From: Cristatella mucedo
Taxonomy: Eukaryota; Bryozoa; Phylactolaemata; Cristatellidae
Direction: 5' to 3'
DNA: 64,000 bases
Assembly: GCA_009760855.2 (NCBI GenBank)
Contig: WPIO01000018.1
Coordinates: 3,226,001-3,290,000 of the forward strand
Positions 1 to 38,936 of the stretch are shown one piece after another. The translations under genes and the position numbers were made by a program. Position 1 is the stretch's first letter. The number at the start of each line of letters is the position of its first letter. The notes under the pieces are model-generated. The model saw only the letters and a program-made list of their open reading frames with translations, was not told the origin of the DNA and searched no databases.

Positions 1-1011
1 CCGCTAAATGCTCTCATAAATAGGTGCGTTTTTAGTTTCTTTTTAAATGTGGACAAGTCAGGACATGTCGTGGCGAAAGTTGGGAGTGATTTCAAGGCTT
101 TGGAAGCATAAGAACGAAAGGCCCAGTCTCCAAAAGATTTGAGATTTGTACGAGGTATGAGTAAACAGATCGATTCAGAAAAGCGGATGGTGCGATGCTT
201 AACCTGGTGGAGCAGTAGATCTGACAGGTAAGCTTGAGCCAAAGAATGAAGTGACCTGAAAGTGAGCGACAAAACCATGAATTCGATGCGTTGCTTGAAT
301 GGGAGCCAGTGCAGGTCGGCGAAAAGTGGTGTGATGTGGCAGCTGCGACGCTCACGAAAGACAAGCGTAGCAGCAGAGTTTTGTACCAGCTGTAAGTCCC
401 TGATTGCACAGGCTGGTAGACCAGCAAGCTGTGAGTTAGAGAAGTCAAGACGGGATGTCACAAATGCATGGAACCAATTTAGATGTGGTATCCCTTTCTA
501 AACAAGCTCGAATTTTAGCAATTTTATGTAGCTAAAAGTAGGCATACTCGACGCGTAGAAATGAAAGCCTAGACTGAGCTTGCTGATTACGTCAGCAAGA
601 AGGAGAGCATAAACTGTGAAAAGAAGCGAACCAAAAACAGAGCCCTGAGGTCCACCACACTTCAGTGGTTCCTCGGATGATCTCTGCCCGTTCACAGCAA
701 TACTCTGGAGCCTCTTAGTGACATAGGACATAAGACATCGCTGGTGATGTCCTGGCGAGATGAGAGGCACTCGAGCAGGACTTGGGGGATCAATAGTATC
801 GAACACTGCTGAAATATCTAGCAAAACAAGCAGAGAAACTTTACCTAAGTCTGCATGCCTGAGAAGGTCGTTATAAACCCTCAGCAATGCTGACTCCGTG
901 GAGTGATTGGCTCTAAAAACCAGTCTGCAACTTCCTTGCTAGGCTAAAAGCTTCCGTGTAAAAGTTCAGTTGGTCTGCCACAACTCGTTCCAGTGTCATT
1001 GATAGAATGGG
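1..1011 (-). mobile_element. LINE-alpha fragment: RT and C-terminal part
   Basis: Broken minus-strand frames give reverse-transcriptase pieces LLVLLDISAVFDTIDPP and GGPQGSVFGSLLFTVY (498-887) and a downstream segment at 92-448. This is a CR1/L2/Jockey-like non-LTR element with frameshifts and stops. It continues beyond a SINE-A insertion at 1190. Confidence 0.75.
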
Positions 1012-1188
1012 AAGTGAGTCGTGATGACGCACTAAGTAAGGTGGTTGCTTTTCACGACCTCGGGACCGAGTTCGTGGGTTCAAATCCTGCCTTGGGCGGT
1101 CTTTTATTGCCACTGCAAGCGGTGATTATACCCATAAATGCTCTTCTGTCGCTATACACAAGAGGCTGCTGAATCAGCTAGTTCTTTT
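1012..1188 (+). mobile_element. SINE-A (tRNA-derived), inserted in LINE-alpha
   Basis: A box-A-like motif and a box-B-like GGGTTCAAATCC are followed by the family body with GCCACTGCAAGCGG and the end AATCAGCTAG. It splits LINE-alpha sequence that is contiguous in other copies. Confidence 0.8.
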
Positions 1189-1189
1189 T

Positions 1190-1797
1190 AGAAGGAAGAC
1201 TGAGAGGCAAGCTACTCAAATTCCCTTGGTTCTTGGTGTTGCATTCTTCATTAGTGGCCTAACTACAGGTCATTTTTAAAGGGGCCAAGACATTTCCTGA
1301 GGATAAGGACACATTTATAATGTTAGTTACGCATGGAAGCATCAGATCTATTCATCGTAGAAGTAAGACTGAGGGAATAGGATCTGGAGGACCATTAGTC
1401 CGCTTTGAGTAGGAGATTAATTTCAGGATGAGGTAATGGCTAGCCTCCTTGAATGAAGCCATTGAGGTGTTGCACAGAATTGAGGGACAAGAGTCCAGAG
1501 GAGATGCTGCTAACCTAGGGATGGACTCTCTGACCTTGTCTATCTTGCTAACAAAAACCCTAGAAAAGAGATCGGTTAGATCATCACACGGATTACTTAC
1601 TGGGTAAGGAGCTTGGCTGGGAGCGGTGACGAAGATGGTTGATCGTAGACATCGGCATTTTGGGATTGTGCATCTGCGATTCAATAATATTTTTATAGAA
1701 GCTAGACTTGGCATTTGCTATGATTGATTGGTATGATCTACAGTAGTCCTAGTATGCCTGACTATGGACAGTCAAAGCCTTGATTGGTAATAATGTA
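1190..1797 (-). mobile_element. LINE-alpha, linker region before RT
   Basis: The minus-strand frame at 1352-1714 has LTDLFSRVFVSKIDKVRESI and PPDPIPSVLL, typical of the region between endonuclease and RT in this LINE group. It is non-functional. Confidence 0.65.
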
Positions 1798-1799
1798 GT

Positions 1800-1935
1800 C
1801 ATAATAATAATGCACTTGATAAAGCGCCCTCAGAGAACTCAATCTCTTTCCAGGCGCTTTACATTTGCTGCAAAGGAAACGCGATTGAATGATGAGTAAT
1901 ATCATGCTTGATAAACAACATGAATAACATGGTTA
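1800..1935 (-). mobile_element. LINE-alpha 3' tail
   Basis: It contains the conserved 3' hairpin (GCGCC...AGAGATTGAGTTCTCTGAGGGCGC, read on the minus strand in two halves) and an ATT-rich end. Confidence 0.7.
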
Positions 1936-1996
1936 GGGGTGACGTGCAGGAAAGTTGGCAGAAGTTGTACAAGTTCACTTGGTTTAGTTTCTTGTC

Positions 1997-2395
1997 TAGT
2001 GTAATGTATCTCTGTCTGTAACTCCACACATCACAAAGACTATGTGGGTCTTCTGCAGGAGAGTTGTGTGTAGTGCACTCACATCCTAAGCGGCTTTTGT
2101 TACGCATTCGGTAACCAAAAGACTTCATCTCACGCAACAAAGAGAAAGTGAGAAGCATAGCTAAGTCATGAGAGCAGTTGAGGTAATGAGTAACATGGTA
2201 GTAGCTGCTTAGGACGGCTGGAAAAGATGTCATAGTCGGCAGCAGGCGAGTAGTTGTTGTCACATAAGAATCGTGGAAGTGAGTTCCACAGTCTAAGACC
2301 TGCAGAGCAAATAGCTGCTGAGCCAACGGTCTTTAAGCAGAGAACTGGAACAGCTAACTTATTGTCCATAAAGGGACCTGAGGGGATTAGGAGGC
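1997..2395 (-). mobile_element. LINE-beta 3' end
   Basis: The minus-strand frame at 2166-2369 holds ICSAGLRLWNSLPRFL, the C-terminal WNSLP motif of non-LTR ORF2 proteins. It is followed by the LINE-beta 3'UTR and an ACATTAC-type tail. Confidence 0.72.
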
Positions 2396-2439
2396 TGAAA
2401 CTGGTGCAGCAGTTCAGCTAGGTACGGTACCTCATCCTG

Positions 2440-4135
2440 AAATGCATCTCTCACTCAAAAGAGACTTCTAGCCCTCTAGATCCTATTCCCATAGTCCTAC
2501 TTCTACGATGAATAGATCTTATGCTGCCATGTATAACTAACATAATAAATATGTCCTTATCCTCAGGAAATTTCTTTAAAAGCTGTAGTTAGGCCACTAA
2601 TTAAGAATGCAACGCTATACCAAGGAACTTTTAGCAGCTTCCATTCAGTCTTCCTTCTACCCTCCCTATCAAAGACACTGGAAGGAGTTGTGGCAGACCG
2701 GCTAAACTTTTACACGGATGCTTTAAACCTAGCAAGCCAGTTACATCTGGTTTTAGAGCTAAATCACTCCACAGAGTCAGCATTGCTGAGGGTTTATAAC
2801 GACCTTCTCAGGAATGCAGACTTCGGAAAAGTTTCTCTGCTTGTTTTGCTAGGTCTTTCAGCAGTGTTCGATACTATTGATCCCCCAAGTCCTACTCGAG
2901 TGCCTCTCATCTCGCCTGGGCATAATCAGTACTGGACTACAATCGCTTGTGTCATATGTCACTGGGAGACTCCAGATCATTGCTGTGAACGGACAGGGAT
3001 CATTCGGGGAACCCACTAAAGTGCGGTGAACCTCGGGGCAGCTCTGTGCTCGGTCCGCTTCTTTTCACAGTTTATACTCTCCCCCTTGCTGACGTAATCA
3101 CCAACCACAGGCCAGGCTTTCATTTCTATGCGGATGAAAAGCAGCAATTGTGCTTTGATCCCCACCGCCTTTCAGCTCTCTCCCAAATCTTTCGACTGTC
3201 ACGTGTCGCTGACATCTGCACACGGATGGCAGCGTAATTTCTCAAATTGAATGACGATGAAAGCCATCCTACTAATTATGGGAAACCAAGTCTGACTCGG
3301 TCATTGGAAAACTTGACGCTCACAATCGGCTCTTCCAAGTATTTCTGCTGTTGCGTCTGCACGAAATCTAGGTGCCCTGCTCCCAAGTGACCTTTTACTA
3401 GATGACCACATCAGCTCCACAGTCAAGTTTGCCTATTTTCAGCTACATAACATTCCTAAAATTCGGACTTTCTTAGACGGGGATACTACTTCCAAATTAG
3501 ACCATGCATTTGCGACATCCTGTGTCGATTTCGGTAACTCACCGCTTGCAGGTACACCGGCCTGTGCAATCAAGCACCTACAGTTGGTGAAAAACTCTGC
3601 TGCTAGGCTTGTATGTCGTGAGCGTCGAAGTTGCCATACCATACCTCTTCTAGCCTGCCTGCACTAGCTACAAGTCAAGCAGCATATCGGCTTCGAGGTT
3701 CTGTCACTCACTTTTATGCCCCTTCATTTTTTGGCTCCAGCCTACTTATCAGGAGCACTCCCCCTTGAATCAAGTACGAATCTCAAATCCTTTAGAGACC
3801 GTGCCTTTAGTTGGTACGCTCCCAAAGTCTGGAACTCGGTTCCGACTGTCGTCACGATATCCCTGATATCACGCCATTTAAAAGAAAAACTAAAACCCCA
3901 CCTGTTTGCTACAACATTTAGTGGGACTCGTTCTTGTTTGCGCCTATTTTCGCTGGCACTGTGCATGCTGCCACTAACCATATTTACTTGTTGACCCTGT
4001 GAATCTCAACTCTTACCATGCTTTCCCTTTTGAACATTGTGCGTGTTAACCATTAATCATTCGATCATGTTTTATTAATATGTACCTAGAAAGAGACTAC
4101 GTTCTCTGAGCGCATTACAGAAATTATTATTATTA
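2440..4135 (+). mobile_element. LINE-alpha 3' half (broken RT to tail)
   Basis: Degraded frames in order are the linker, RT (LLVLLGLSAVFDTIDPP; MLGPLLFTVYTL with YADE), and the C-terminus LKSFRDRAFSWYAPKVWNSV with the tail hairpin and (ATT)n near 4130. Several frameshifts make it dead. Confidence 0.8.
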
Positions 4136-4319
4136 TATGTTTAGATATCGGAGGTTACGAACTCCCTTGACTTAGAGCTAACATTTTCAGTTTTCCCTTA
4201 AAACAATTAATTGAAATAAGTAAGCTGCTGGTTGGAATGTGGCTCCTAAACCTAGTTTTCACGAATTGCTCATAACTTGCCTCAGCTCCAAAACCAGTGG
4301 CCAAGCTAAACCGTTTTAA

Positions 4320-4695
4320 AGTGCTTATGAAGATTTTAAGTTGCTCCCACAGCCTGGAACTCCCTCCCGACCTGCATCAGAACATCCCCTGACCTGACCA
4401 CATTTAAAAGAAACTTAAAAACATACCTATTTAGGACAGCATTTAGTGGGTCCTTGTGATTCGTCCTCGATGTGCTTATGCGTGCTGACACTGTTCATGC
4501 TGCCACTAACCACATTTGCATGCTGACCCAGTGCATGTAACCCCTAACCATGTTATTCATTTTGTTTGTTTTTCAAGCATGATTTTACTTACTATTCTAT
4601 TGCGTATCACTTTGCAGCAAATGTAAAGCGCCTAGAAAGAGATTAAGTTCTCTGAGGGCGCTTTATCAAGTGCAATATTATTATTATTATTAAGT
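4320..4695 (+). mobile_element. LINE-alpha 3' end
   Basis: C-terminal WNSLP region, 3'UTR and hairpin (GCGCCTAGAAAGAG / CTCTGAGGGCGC), ending in (ATT)n. Confidence 0.75.
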
Positions 4696-7129
4696 TCAGT
4701 GAAGCCGCAATGTTTTATATTAGTATTATTAAAATTTCGGGGAATTCCGCATAAGTCTCTCTTGAATATGCTGACCTAAACTTCGAGACGCCTTCTTACT
4801 CGGACTGGACTGAGCAACACCGCTCTGCTCACGTAGTCGATGGGGTCAACCGCTGGAGATGCGGTGCACCGCACAACCAGAAAAGACGTGATTTCAGAAT
4901 GCCCGTCCTTTGGCTGTCTCTCAACTTTTATCGAACCAATCGTCTAAGAAAATTTTAGGAAATCTTTTTTCGAATAGCTCATGAAATTTGCTTAGAAAAG
5001 TGAAAGCGACGCTCGATAGGGCTATTGCAAGGTTGCCGATTACCTCTTAGTCTTGTATCGTTTTGAATCAACTGAGACCAAGATAGTAATGGTAGCACTG
5101 CCAATGTGCACAGGCTTCGACTATGTGCAGGGACTTTCCTATTCGTGCCCATCTCGTAGACGCTCCTGCTCCTTAGTTACGCGTCAGATTAGTTGCCATT
5201 GTTGAGCTCGCTTTGCGTTTCGTTGCTATAGCTGTGACTTCCATCCGAAAGAAAGGAGGCATGAAAACGGCTGGTGTTCAACTCGGGCTTTCAAACAAAC
5301 ATGCAGACAGCAAGGACCTGCAAGGAGCTGCAACTCATTGGACGGAGGACGGTTCGGCCTTCATCGCTGAGGTGTGCTGCTGCCCTGAACTGCTGCGCTG
5401 GAATGCTTAAAAACGCCAACGCAGCCTTTGTACATTTCGTGGCAACAGTGAATGAAGACGTACTGTACGGGTTCGTCTCGCTTTCTCGATCGTGTTCGCG
5501 ATTATCTACCGTGTCGGTCAGCCGTGAGGAATGCGCGGGTCCGTCCTGCTTGTCTTTGCCTCTGTCTCGCCCAGTCTATCGAGAGGATTCATCAAAGAAA
5601 GAGCTACCACGTGCAAGCAAATTTCCTGCCAGCGAGTGAGTCTCGTTTCATTTTGCTGCGCTCAGCGGGGTGCTGAAGCGAGGAGGCTCTTCCTGAGTGA
5701 AGGCAGCCAAAAGTACTCCGAAGTGTGTGAGCGGTTGTCACGAGAACGAGTCGCGTGAGATTCGTATAGCTTCGCACGACTGAGTCTCGGTTGATTATTC
5801 ATCGTTGTTAATTATTATCAATTTATTATTGTTCTTACTAATTTAAATCTTATTTAAATATGTAATTAAATTGCCATTATTTAATTATTGTTTATTATAT
5901 TTAATTTCGTTGGTGCTGTTTTTATTAATTGTTTATTATAAATAGATTCTTTGTCAAGGTTGTCGGTACTAGGTCACCCTTGTAAGGCAAGAGCTGATGT
6001 ATAGGGGGGGTCGTGCGGACGGTGGCGGCGCGATGGAGAATGTAGCGCCCCCCCCCCCAACAAGCGAGTTGCGGCGGTGACGACGACAGCTGTATTGCAT
6101 CGTAAGCAGGCAACACAAGCGAGCAAGCGTGCATACGTACGTATTAGCCGTCGTGTAAGCAGCCCCGGAGCGCCAGTAGAGAAGAGAGGGGTAGAGCGAG
6201 GTGAGAGCGTCCACACAGGCCGCTGGACAAGTGGAAAGACGTTCGCTGCTGGACTATCGAGGTCACGCGACCGCAGCTGACTCTCGCTGCAATTAAATCC
6301 AGCTTAGTCAGCCGATACCGACCGCCTGCAGTGCCTAACGAGCCGATAGCGCGCCCGTTGGCCAGGCAGAGTGGCGAGAGCCGGCTAGGGGGGGGGAACA
6401 GCATTGCAAGCGCGGCCACGCCCACACCGACGCCCGCTGTGCCGCTTTAAACTTCCGGCTGAGTAGAAATTGCTTTTAAGTGAAGAGTCGCTTTCTCTTG
6501 AGCATTCAACGATAAATAGACGTATTAAGGAAAACGCGGAGGTTCAACAAACAAGAACGATTTGGGATTGAAGCGGTGTTTAATGCGGGAAAAGCAAGGT
6601 CAAGTCAAGAGGGGGCCGAGCCTGCCGTTTTGCAGTGTGGCGGAAAGTCCTCTGCTTCTTTTTTCATTTACACCGCTGCGCTCGAGCGACCGGGTGGGTC
6701 CAGTCCCTTCTTTCGCTTTGGAACGGCTCTTTCGAGACGACCACTGCGCTAAGCAGCTCTGGGCCAATGCCCAGAGACTAATGTGGCCTTTCTTAGAAAT
6801 GGGGATCTGTTTATAAGGATACTAGTAATAACAGGGCCGTTCGCATGCCGCCCTCAACAACAACTAAATCCATACCCTGGCGCTTTACAACTCGCTGCAA
6901 GCGAATATAGCCACGGGTTCTCGCCGTGCACGGCAGCGTGCTTAGATAGGTACGCTAAAGCTAACAAGCATCGTGCTCGGGCCAGCGTGCTAAAGCAAAC
7001 AGGAAAATATTCGGGGGCTTCGGCTGGCATGAGCTCTTGCCTGTAGCATGCACGGAATTGTGCATAGGTGAGCATGAGAAGCACAAGCAAACAGAACAAT
7101 TCATGTTCACTGAGGCGAAAGTAAAGCCG
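4696..7129. other. No recognisable gene
   Basis: Only short, unconserved open frames are present. AT-rich sequence lies at about 5790-5945, and the stretch 6000-6440 is G/C-rich with homopolymer runs. No splice-paired exons or known repeats were recognised. Confidence 0.5.
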
Positions 7130-7870
7130 ACCTGAACGGATGCTTGTCTTCGGCTGAGATCTAGAAGATCAAACGCTTGTGCAGTAGTGACCGTAGCTGG
7201 AAGCGAGTTTCAGACTTTCGGTGCATTCGAGCTGAAAGCTTGATCGCCAAAGAGTTCATTTTAGGGTCGTGGATAGCTCGCGATGACTCGTTAGTTGCCG
7301 AGGAGCGGAAGGTGCGAGAGCGAGCGCTAGACGAGTAAGGAGGTCGGATGGGTCGAGCGAGTTAAACGCTGGTTAGAGGCCGGTCGAGCGAGTTAAACGA
7401 CCTGCAAGCCAGACAGAAGATACCTTGCAAGCGATTCTTTGCTTGGTAGGGAGCCAAGCTGAAGACGAAACCGAGTAAGGGGTGCGATGTGACAATCACA
7501 CCGTTGACGACAAACTAGATGAGCAGCCGAGTTGAGTTCCAGTTACCAGACGATTGAGGCAGTAGCCAGGAGACGTGAATAAAGCGAGTTCCAGCGATCC
7601 AGACGAGACGTCAGAAACGCGTTCGCTAGTTTGGCTGTCGTACTCTTACCAAACAAAGCAAGCCCCAAATTTGCCAATGCTCCTTATGCTGGGTTGGCTT
7701 GCATTCCTTAGCGGGAACTAGATCAACTGACTATGATAGCAATATGCTCGTCCAATTACAAGTTGTTTTGGAGTAGCACGCCCAGATAACTAGAAGACGT
7801 CGCCGGAGTGATCCCATATTCAAGCGCCATCGTCAAATCGTCCCGGGGAAATTCCGGTGATGGTAGTAAC
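7130..7870 (-). mobile_element. LINE-gamma degraded C-terminal region
   Basis: The minus strand gives a decayed non-LTR C-terminus (PYSSSARSRTFRSSATNES, then a region ending LRSLLHK). It aligns by eye with 20590-21690, sharing for example the motif cagactttcggtgca. Confidence 0.5.
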
Positions 7871-7884
7871 GTCTCCACGTTAGG

Positions 7885-8055
7885 TGAGCCGTGATGGCAC
7901 ACTAGGTAAGGCGGTTGCTTTCACGGCTTCGGTCCCGAGGTCGTGGGTTCGATTCCTGCGGCGGGGCGATCCTTTATCGCCACTGCAAGCGGTGGTGATA
8001 GCCGTAAAGGCTCTTCTGTCGCTATACAAAAGAGGCTGTTTAATCAGCTAGGATT
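7885..8055 (+). mobile_element. SINE-A
   Basis: Nearly full-length copy. Box A lies in TGGCACACTAGG, box B in GTGGGTTCGATTCC, then the family body and CAGCTAGG. Confidence 0.85.
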
Positions 8056-8511
8056 TATCGCTCGCTACCTGTAATTATGAACCGTTTTGAGCGAAAATCG
8101 AACGAAGAACTCACCAGGTCGCTTGTGACGATTACCGCTAACCAGCTGGAGGCTTTACTTTTTTGTTACGTTCCAACATCAACATAATTGAGCAAGCTGT
8201 GGTTTCATTTAATTGATGACACTGTCCCTGATCATCGTACGAGTGGGCTGCGACACTCGATGTGGTATGCGTTCGGGACATGCTATTGGTGATCTTTGTG
8301 GGGCGCGGGGGGGGGGGGGTGGGAATCCGGTGGGCGAGAGGGGCGAAGAGAGTCGTGCTTCGCCCTGCTCGGCGAGTGGTGAAATAAACTGGCAGCGTTG
8401 CTCGTCGGCTAGCGTTCTCTGCTGTTCGCGACGATAGCTCAAGCTAAGCAAGCCTTATTTCTGCCTCGCACTGCTTACAGCCTGAACAGTTAGCAGCTAA
8501 TTTCTTAAAAT

Positions 8512-8850
8512 ATAAAAATACAATTCCTTTGTATAGCGCCCTAAGAGAACTTTATCTCTATTTAGCCGTGATGGCACACTAGGTAAGGTGGTTGCTTTCA
8601 CGACTTCGGTCCCGAGGTCGTGAGTTTGACTCCTGCGGTGGGCGATTCTTTATCGCCACTGCAAGCGGTGGTGATATCCCTAAAAAGGCTCTTCTGTCGC
8701 TATACAAGAAGAGGCTGTTTAATCAGCTAGTATTTTTTTTTTAATTTTTTTTTTTAGGCGCTTCGCATATGCCTCCGGCCTCGAACCTCAGCTAGACCTT
8801 GGTCGGGGCGAGCACCTTGACCGCTGAACCAAACCAGCTCGGCGTTTTGA
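8512..8850 (-). mobile_element. SINE-B split by a SINE-A
   Basis: The 3' hairpin part (8512-8561) and the tRNA-like head (about 8755-8850) of one minus-strand SINE-B are separated by a plus-strand SINE-A, so SINE-A inserted later. Confidence 0.8.
8562..8745 (+). mobile_element. SINE-A nested in SINE-B
   Basis: Complete head and body with a T-rich end at about 8730-8755. It interrupts SINE-B. Confidence 0.83.
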
Positions 8851-9746
8851 CACTTAAGCCATTCAGGGTATCATACTGTGAGCTTACTAGCTAATACCCT
8901 TAGAAGATCACGGGAAATTGCAGTGTTGCATTCCAATGCAACGAGCCCCGTCTCTACTGTTGGGCAAGGATGCAATATCACGACCTAAGGCACGAAGTGC
9001 TCGAATCTCACCTTCAGTCTCTTTCTGCTGTTGACCGTATCTTAACTGAGGCATTGTCGGGCCGAAACTCTTATTTGCAACCTCCGTCTGCAGCAGATGA
9101 CTGGGCGACCAGCTCAAGTCTGGCCCTTCTGGCAGGTGGTTTGCTGTTTTTGGCCTTTTTTCTTTGTAGCTGTTGAAAAGAAAAATATATCGTGTCGTCC
9201 TTCGCGGAATCGTTCCCCACTCGAGGCGAAATTCTTTTACGGCCTCCACTACCGCGGAAGAGGGCCTTCGGTCGCTATGTATTTTGAAATTACAGTCGTC
9301 CTTGGAGTTGAACCAGAGGATGAGTCGTACCAAGTGAAAGCAAGAATCGGCCTATTCAAAAGCCTCGTGTTTAGAGCTGGATGCCTGGTGAATTGCTTGC
9401 ACTTAACCACTTGGTTAAGACCTAGTCGCTTAACTAACTCCTATCGACAAAAAAAGGAAACAGTGTGTGCATGAAATACTTTAGCAGCTTGAATGCATCA
9501 GGTCTGCACAGTTAGCACATAGGAAGCACATAGGCATACATATGGGCTGTAGTAGTGCGTAGCAGTCGCAGGAGCCATGCCCAAACACAAGACAAACAAA
9601 ACAGCAGTACGAATCTCATTGAGAACGGCCTAAAGGGCACTGGAACAGGTCTCGAAAACTGAACATTTGCAGCAGCTCAGAAATGTGAGACGCCGGGCAC
9701 AGTCAAATGAATACCCCGAAGTGTTCACCAATTGGTCATCGACATA
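8851..9746. other. No recognisable gene
   Basis: Modest open frames on both strands lack splice-site context or domain motifs. No repeat was recognised. Confidence 0.45.
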
Positions 9747-9882
9747 GTACCATCTTCGGCATTGTACCATCTTCGGCCCGGCACCATCTTCGGTGCGGCA
9801 CCATCCTCGGTGCGGCACCATCTTCGGTGCGGCACCATCTTCGGTGCGGCACCATCTTCGGTGCGGCACCATCTTCGGTGCG
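9747..9882. repeat. 17-bp hairpin minisatellite, 8 units
   Basis: Eight head-to-tail units of GCACCATCTTCGGTGCG. The first two are degenerate and one has a single C for T. Each unit is self-complementary (GCACC/GGTGC around a 6-nt loop). Long open frames here in several registers come only from the repeat. Confidence 0.93.
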
Positions 9883-11962
9883 GTATGCTGAATGCTGGCA
9901 CAGACGACGATGTAATTTCAAAGCCATGATAATGCTCCCAGTATGGTAAATGATGGGGGGCCCATCTTCTTGTGCAAGCATCGATCCGCGGCAGAAGTGT
10001 GAACCCAAGGTGAGTATAAGCTTTGTACTTAGTTGTCTCACACGAATGAACTGCGGCAGGAAAATTGAAGAACACTCTCAAACCGAGATCTTAGGTGACG
10101 AGGCTCTAGATTTTTTGGGGCGCAGCTAGGCACTGCCAGCCGTGAAAATGCGCCCATCGACGTAAGAATAGTCAAGGTATGCACGAACAGCAATGAACGT
10201 GCATAACTGTATCGTTTGTAGGCTGCCTTAACTGCTCCACGAGCGAGATGGATCCTTTGCAAAATCGAAGAGTTATAAATGCAGCTATTTCGGGCCCTTT
10301 TTCTGCAGTGCATCTGCTAGCGAGGCCGATACCATTTGGCACGCTGAGCTTGTATGTCACCTCTCATATTATTGGCAAAGCATATGCCAACGATCTGGAA
10401 AATAACGTGGACAAGGAGTGTCAGCAATCAGCAATCATCAACAGCCGCGAGCGACAATCAAGCTTGCAGTGCATATATGCCCGAGGCAGAAGCAGAAAAC
10501 AGCAGATCCTGCAGCGTGAGCACGGTTCAGCTTTCTGTATCTAATTAGGTGCCACCAAATTAATTAGCATTGCTGACAAACTTCGAAAGAGAGCCACGAC
10601 TCGTGCTCGGTAGCTCTCATCGTGGAAGGCAATTACGCTTAAGGCCTACTCAGAACAAACGCACTGCAAGTGGAATATAAACCCTCGATGAACTTTGCAG
10701 ATTTGAGCCGTGTTCTTGGGACGAGCTCTCGAGCAAATGGCCGAGTGCTTGAGGATGCTCAAGAGATTACTCAAATGAAGGCATTCATAATCGGCCTCAT
10801 TGGGCTTGCCTTTGAGTTGAATTGTTCGTCGAAATTCGCAAAGTCAAAAAAACTGCAAGCCATAGTGAGCCCTCGATAGGGAATCCATTGGGCCAAGCCC
10901 CCTGACCACAAACCAGCGGAATAGGTGGGGCGGATTGCCCAAAGACTTCCGTGTGACTATGTAGCACACGGCTGGATTTTGATCATCATCACAGAAACTT
11001 TTTTCCTCCACATCAGATACTAGGATTAGCAGAAAGTACGCTGTCATGGCTGCTGCACGCACCACCGCAGGCGTTAAACTCGAAGAGATTAATCTATGTT
11101 GAATCATCTGAGCAAAGGGTTTACAGAGAACATGCAAAAAATGCAAACACGGCTGAGTCGAGCAGACCCGGGCTCTGTTAGCCAATGCAAGCAGCCTCGC
11201 CGAAGGCAATTAGGCAGAGCCAACAGCAGGAAAGTTGAACTGGGAATCCAATCAGAGAAACAAGTTAAAAAAAAAATCAATACTCAGCTGTTACATTCAG
11301 CCACTGACAAGTTACTCAGGCCAACGAAGCAGTGGACCGCTCGTGGTCCTTACGCCCTACTTGCCCGAACCTTTGTAAGTCGCGCAGGGATACACTCTCC
11401 ACTCACAGACCTCGGAACGTGCAATGGCTGAAACTCGACGCTTAATTCGAAACACACAAAAAACATTACGCACATTCAAGCAATACCGCAGGATTTGGCT
11501 TGAGTGCATAAGTCGAAAGCTAAACAGACCAGCAGACCGTAGTTTCGAAAGCACGTAACTATGGTGGTAAACGTAACCAAGTGTGAAGGCACAGCTCGAA
11601 GAACCCCAATTCACAGGCCGCTTGCTTGCCGTGCACGAATAAGACAACTACGACTGCAGTGCATTGTAGCACATGGGAACATCAGCCCAGACAGGACACT
11701 GACGGTGCTGTACAAAGGATAGAGGGTAGCCTCGACAACAACAAAACCTGTATGAGATGCTGCTTGCACATGGCACTGCTGCTACGGCGCCAGCTGAGCT
11801 GATACAGGGCAGCTCAAAATTCCATTGCGGCTGGCGGTGGCATTTGAGCTTTGTAACACAGCATCACAACATTAGCAGCAGCAGCAGCAGCGAGCCAGTC
11901 GTCAATAAAACCAGGCGCTGCATCGTATCATTGCTGGGGGCTGCACACGATCAACTGCTCAC
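9883..11962. other. No recognised exon; expected region of tetraspanin last exon
   Basis: The tetraspanin tail exon should lie on the minus strand below 11963. I scanned for a TM4 continuation and a short tail before a stop and found none convincing. A (GCT)6 tract on the minus strand is at 11874-11891. Confidence 0.4.
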
Positions 11963-38559
<26,597 letters not shown>

Positions 38560-38793
38560 GGCCGGCGCGATAGCGCTGCAACGGAACGACCGGTCGTACG
38601 GACGGGACTGGAGACGGCGACGCGATGGTTGGCGAGAGCGCCGAAGGAGGAGGGCACAAAGGCGAGCCCGTGGAGAGCTACGCCTGGGCGGTGCCTAGTG
38701 GCCACGTGACTCAGCAGTCAGCCGCCGCCACCGCGGGGGACGGACGGCAAGCGGCAGACGAACGCCTCGACGCCGTTCTTTAAGTCCGCAAAG
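38560..38793. promoter_or_regulatory. Shared bidirectional CpG-island promoter
   Basis: The start codons of the tetraspanin (38559, minus) and the two-exon membrane-protein gene (38794, plus) are 234 bp apart. Both lie in a GC- and CpG-rich block of roughly 38180-39260, unlike the AT-richer repeats around it. A palindromic E-box CACGTG is at 38703-38708. I saw no TATA box. Coregulation is inferred from the layout. Confidence 0.65.
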
Positions 38794-38936
38794 ATGCCGG
38801 GCGGCGGGGTAAAGAGCATGGCCGAACGTGGAGAATGGTATTTTCGCGCACTGCTAGCGCGGAGCGCCCGATACGCGGGAGCGACGTGCTACGTGCTCTA
38901 CTCCACCAACGTAATGCATAAGCGCATGTTCCACGG
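38794..38936 (+). CDS. Exon 1 of the unrecognised membrane-protein gene
   Basis: The exon has 47 codons plus two bases, ending at donor GTAAGT (38937). It encodes MPGGGVKSMAERGEWYFRAL and continues through YVLYSTNV to MHKRMFH. It lies in the CpG island shared with the tetraspanin. The protein opens MPGGG, as the tetraspanin does, but the surrounding DNA does not align further, so I treat this as chance. Confidence 0.72.

Noticed and set aside
7885-8055. tRNA gene
   Set aside because: The box A/B head belongs to SINE-A: it continues into the shared body and recurs many times, without a full cloverleaf.
9725-10081. Repeat protein suggested by long frames over the 17-bp array
   Set aside because: A 17-bp unit is open in several registers on both strands; this is a minisatellite, not a repeat protein.
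10172-10360. Minus-strand frame with NGIGLAS as the missing tetraspanin tail exon (GICLA-like)
   Set aside because: Surrounding residues do not fit TM4 or the tail, and no acceptor in phase 0 was seen.
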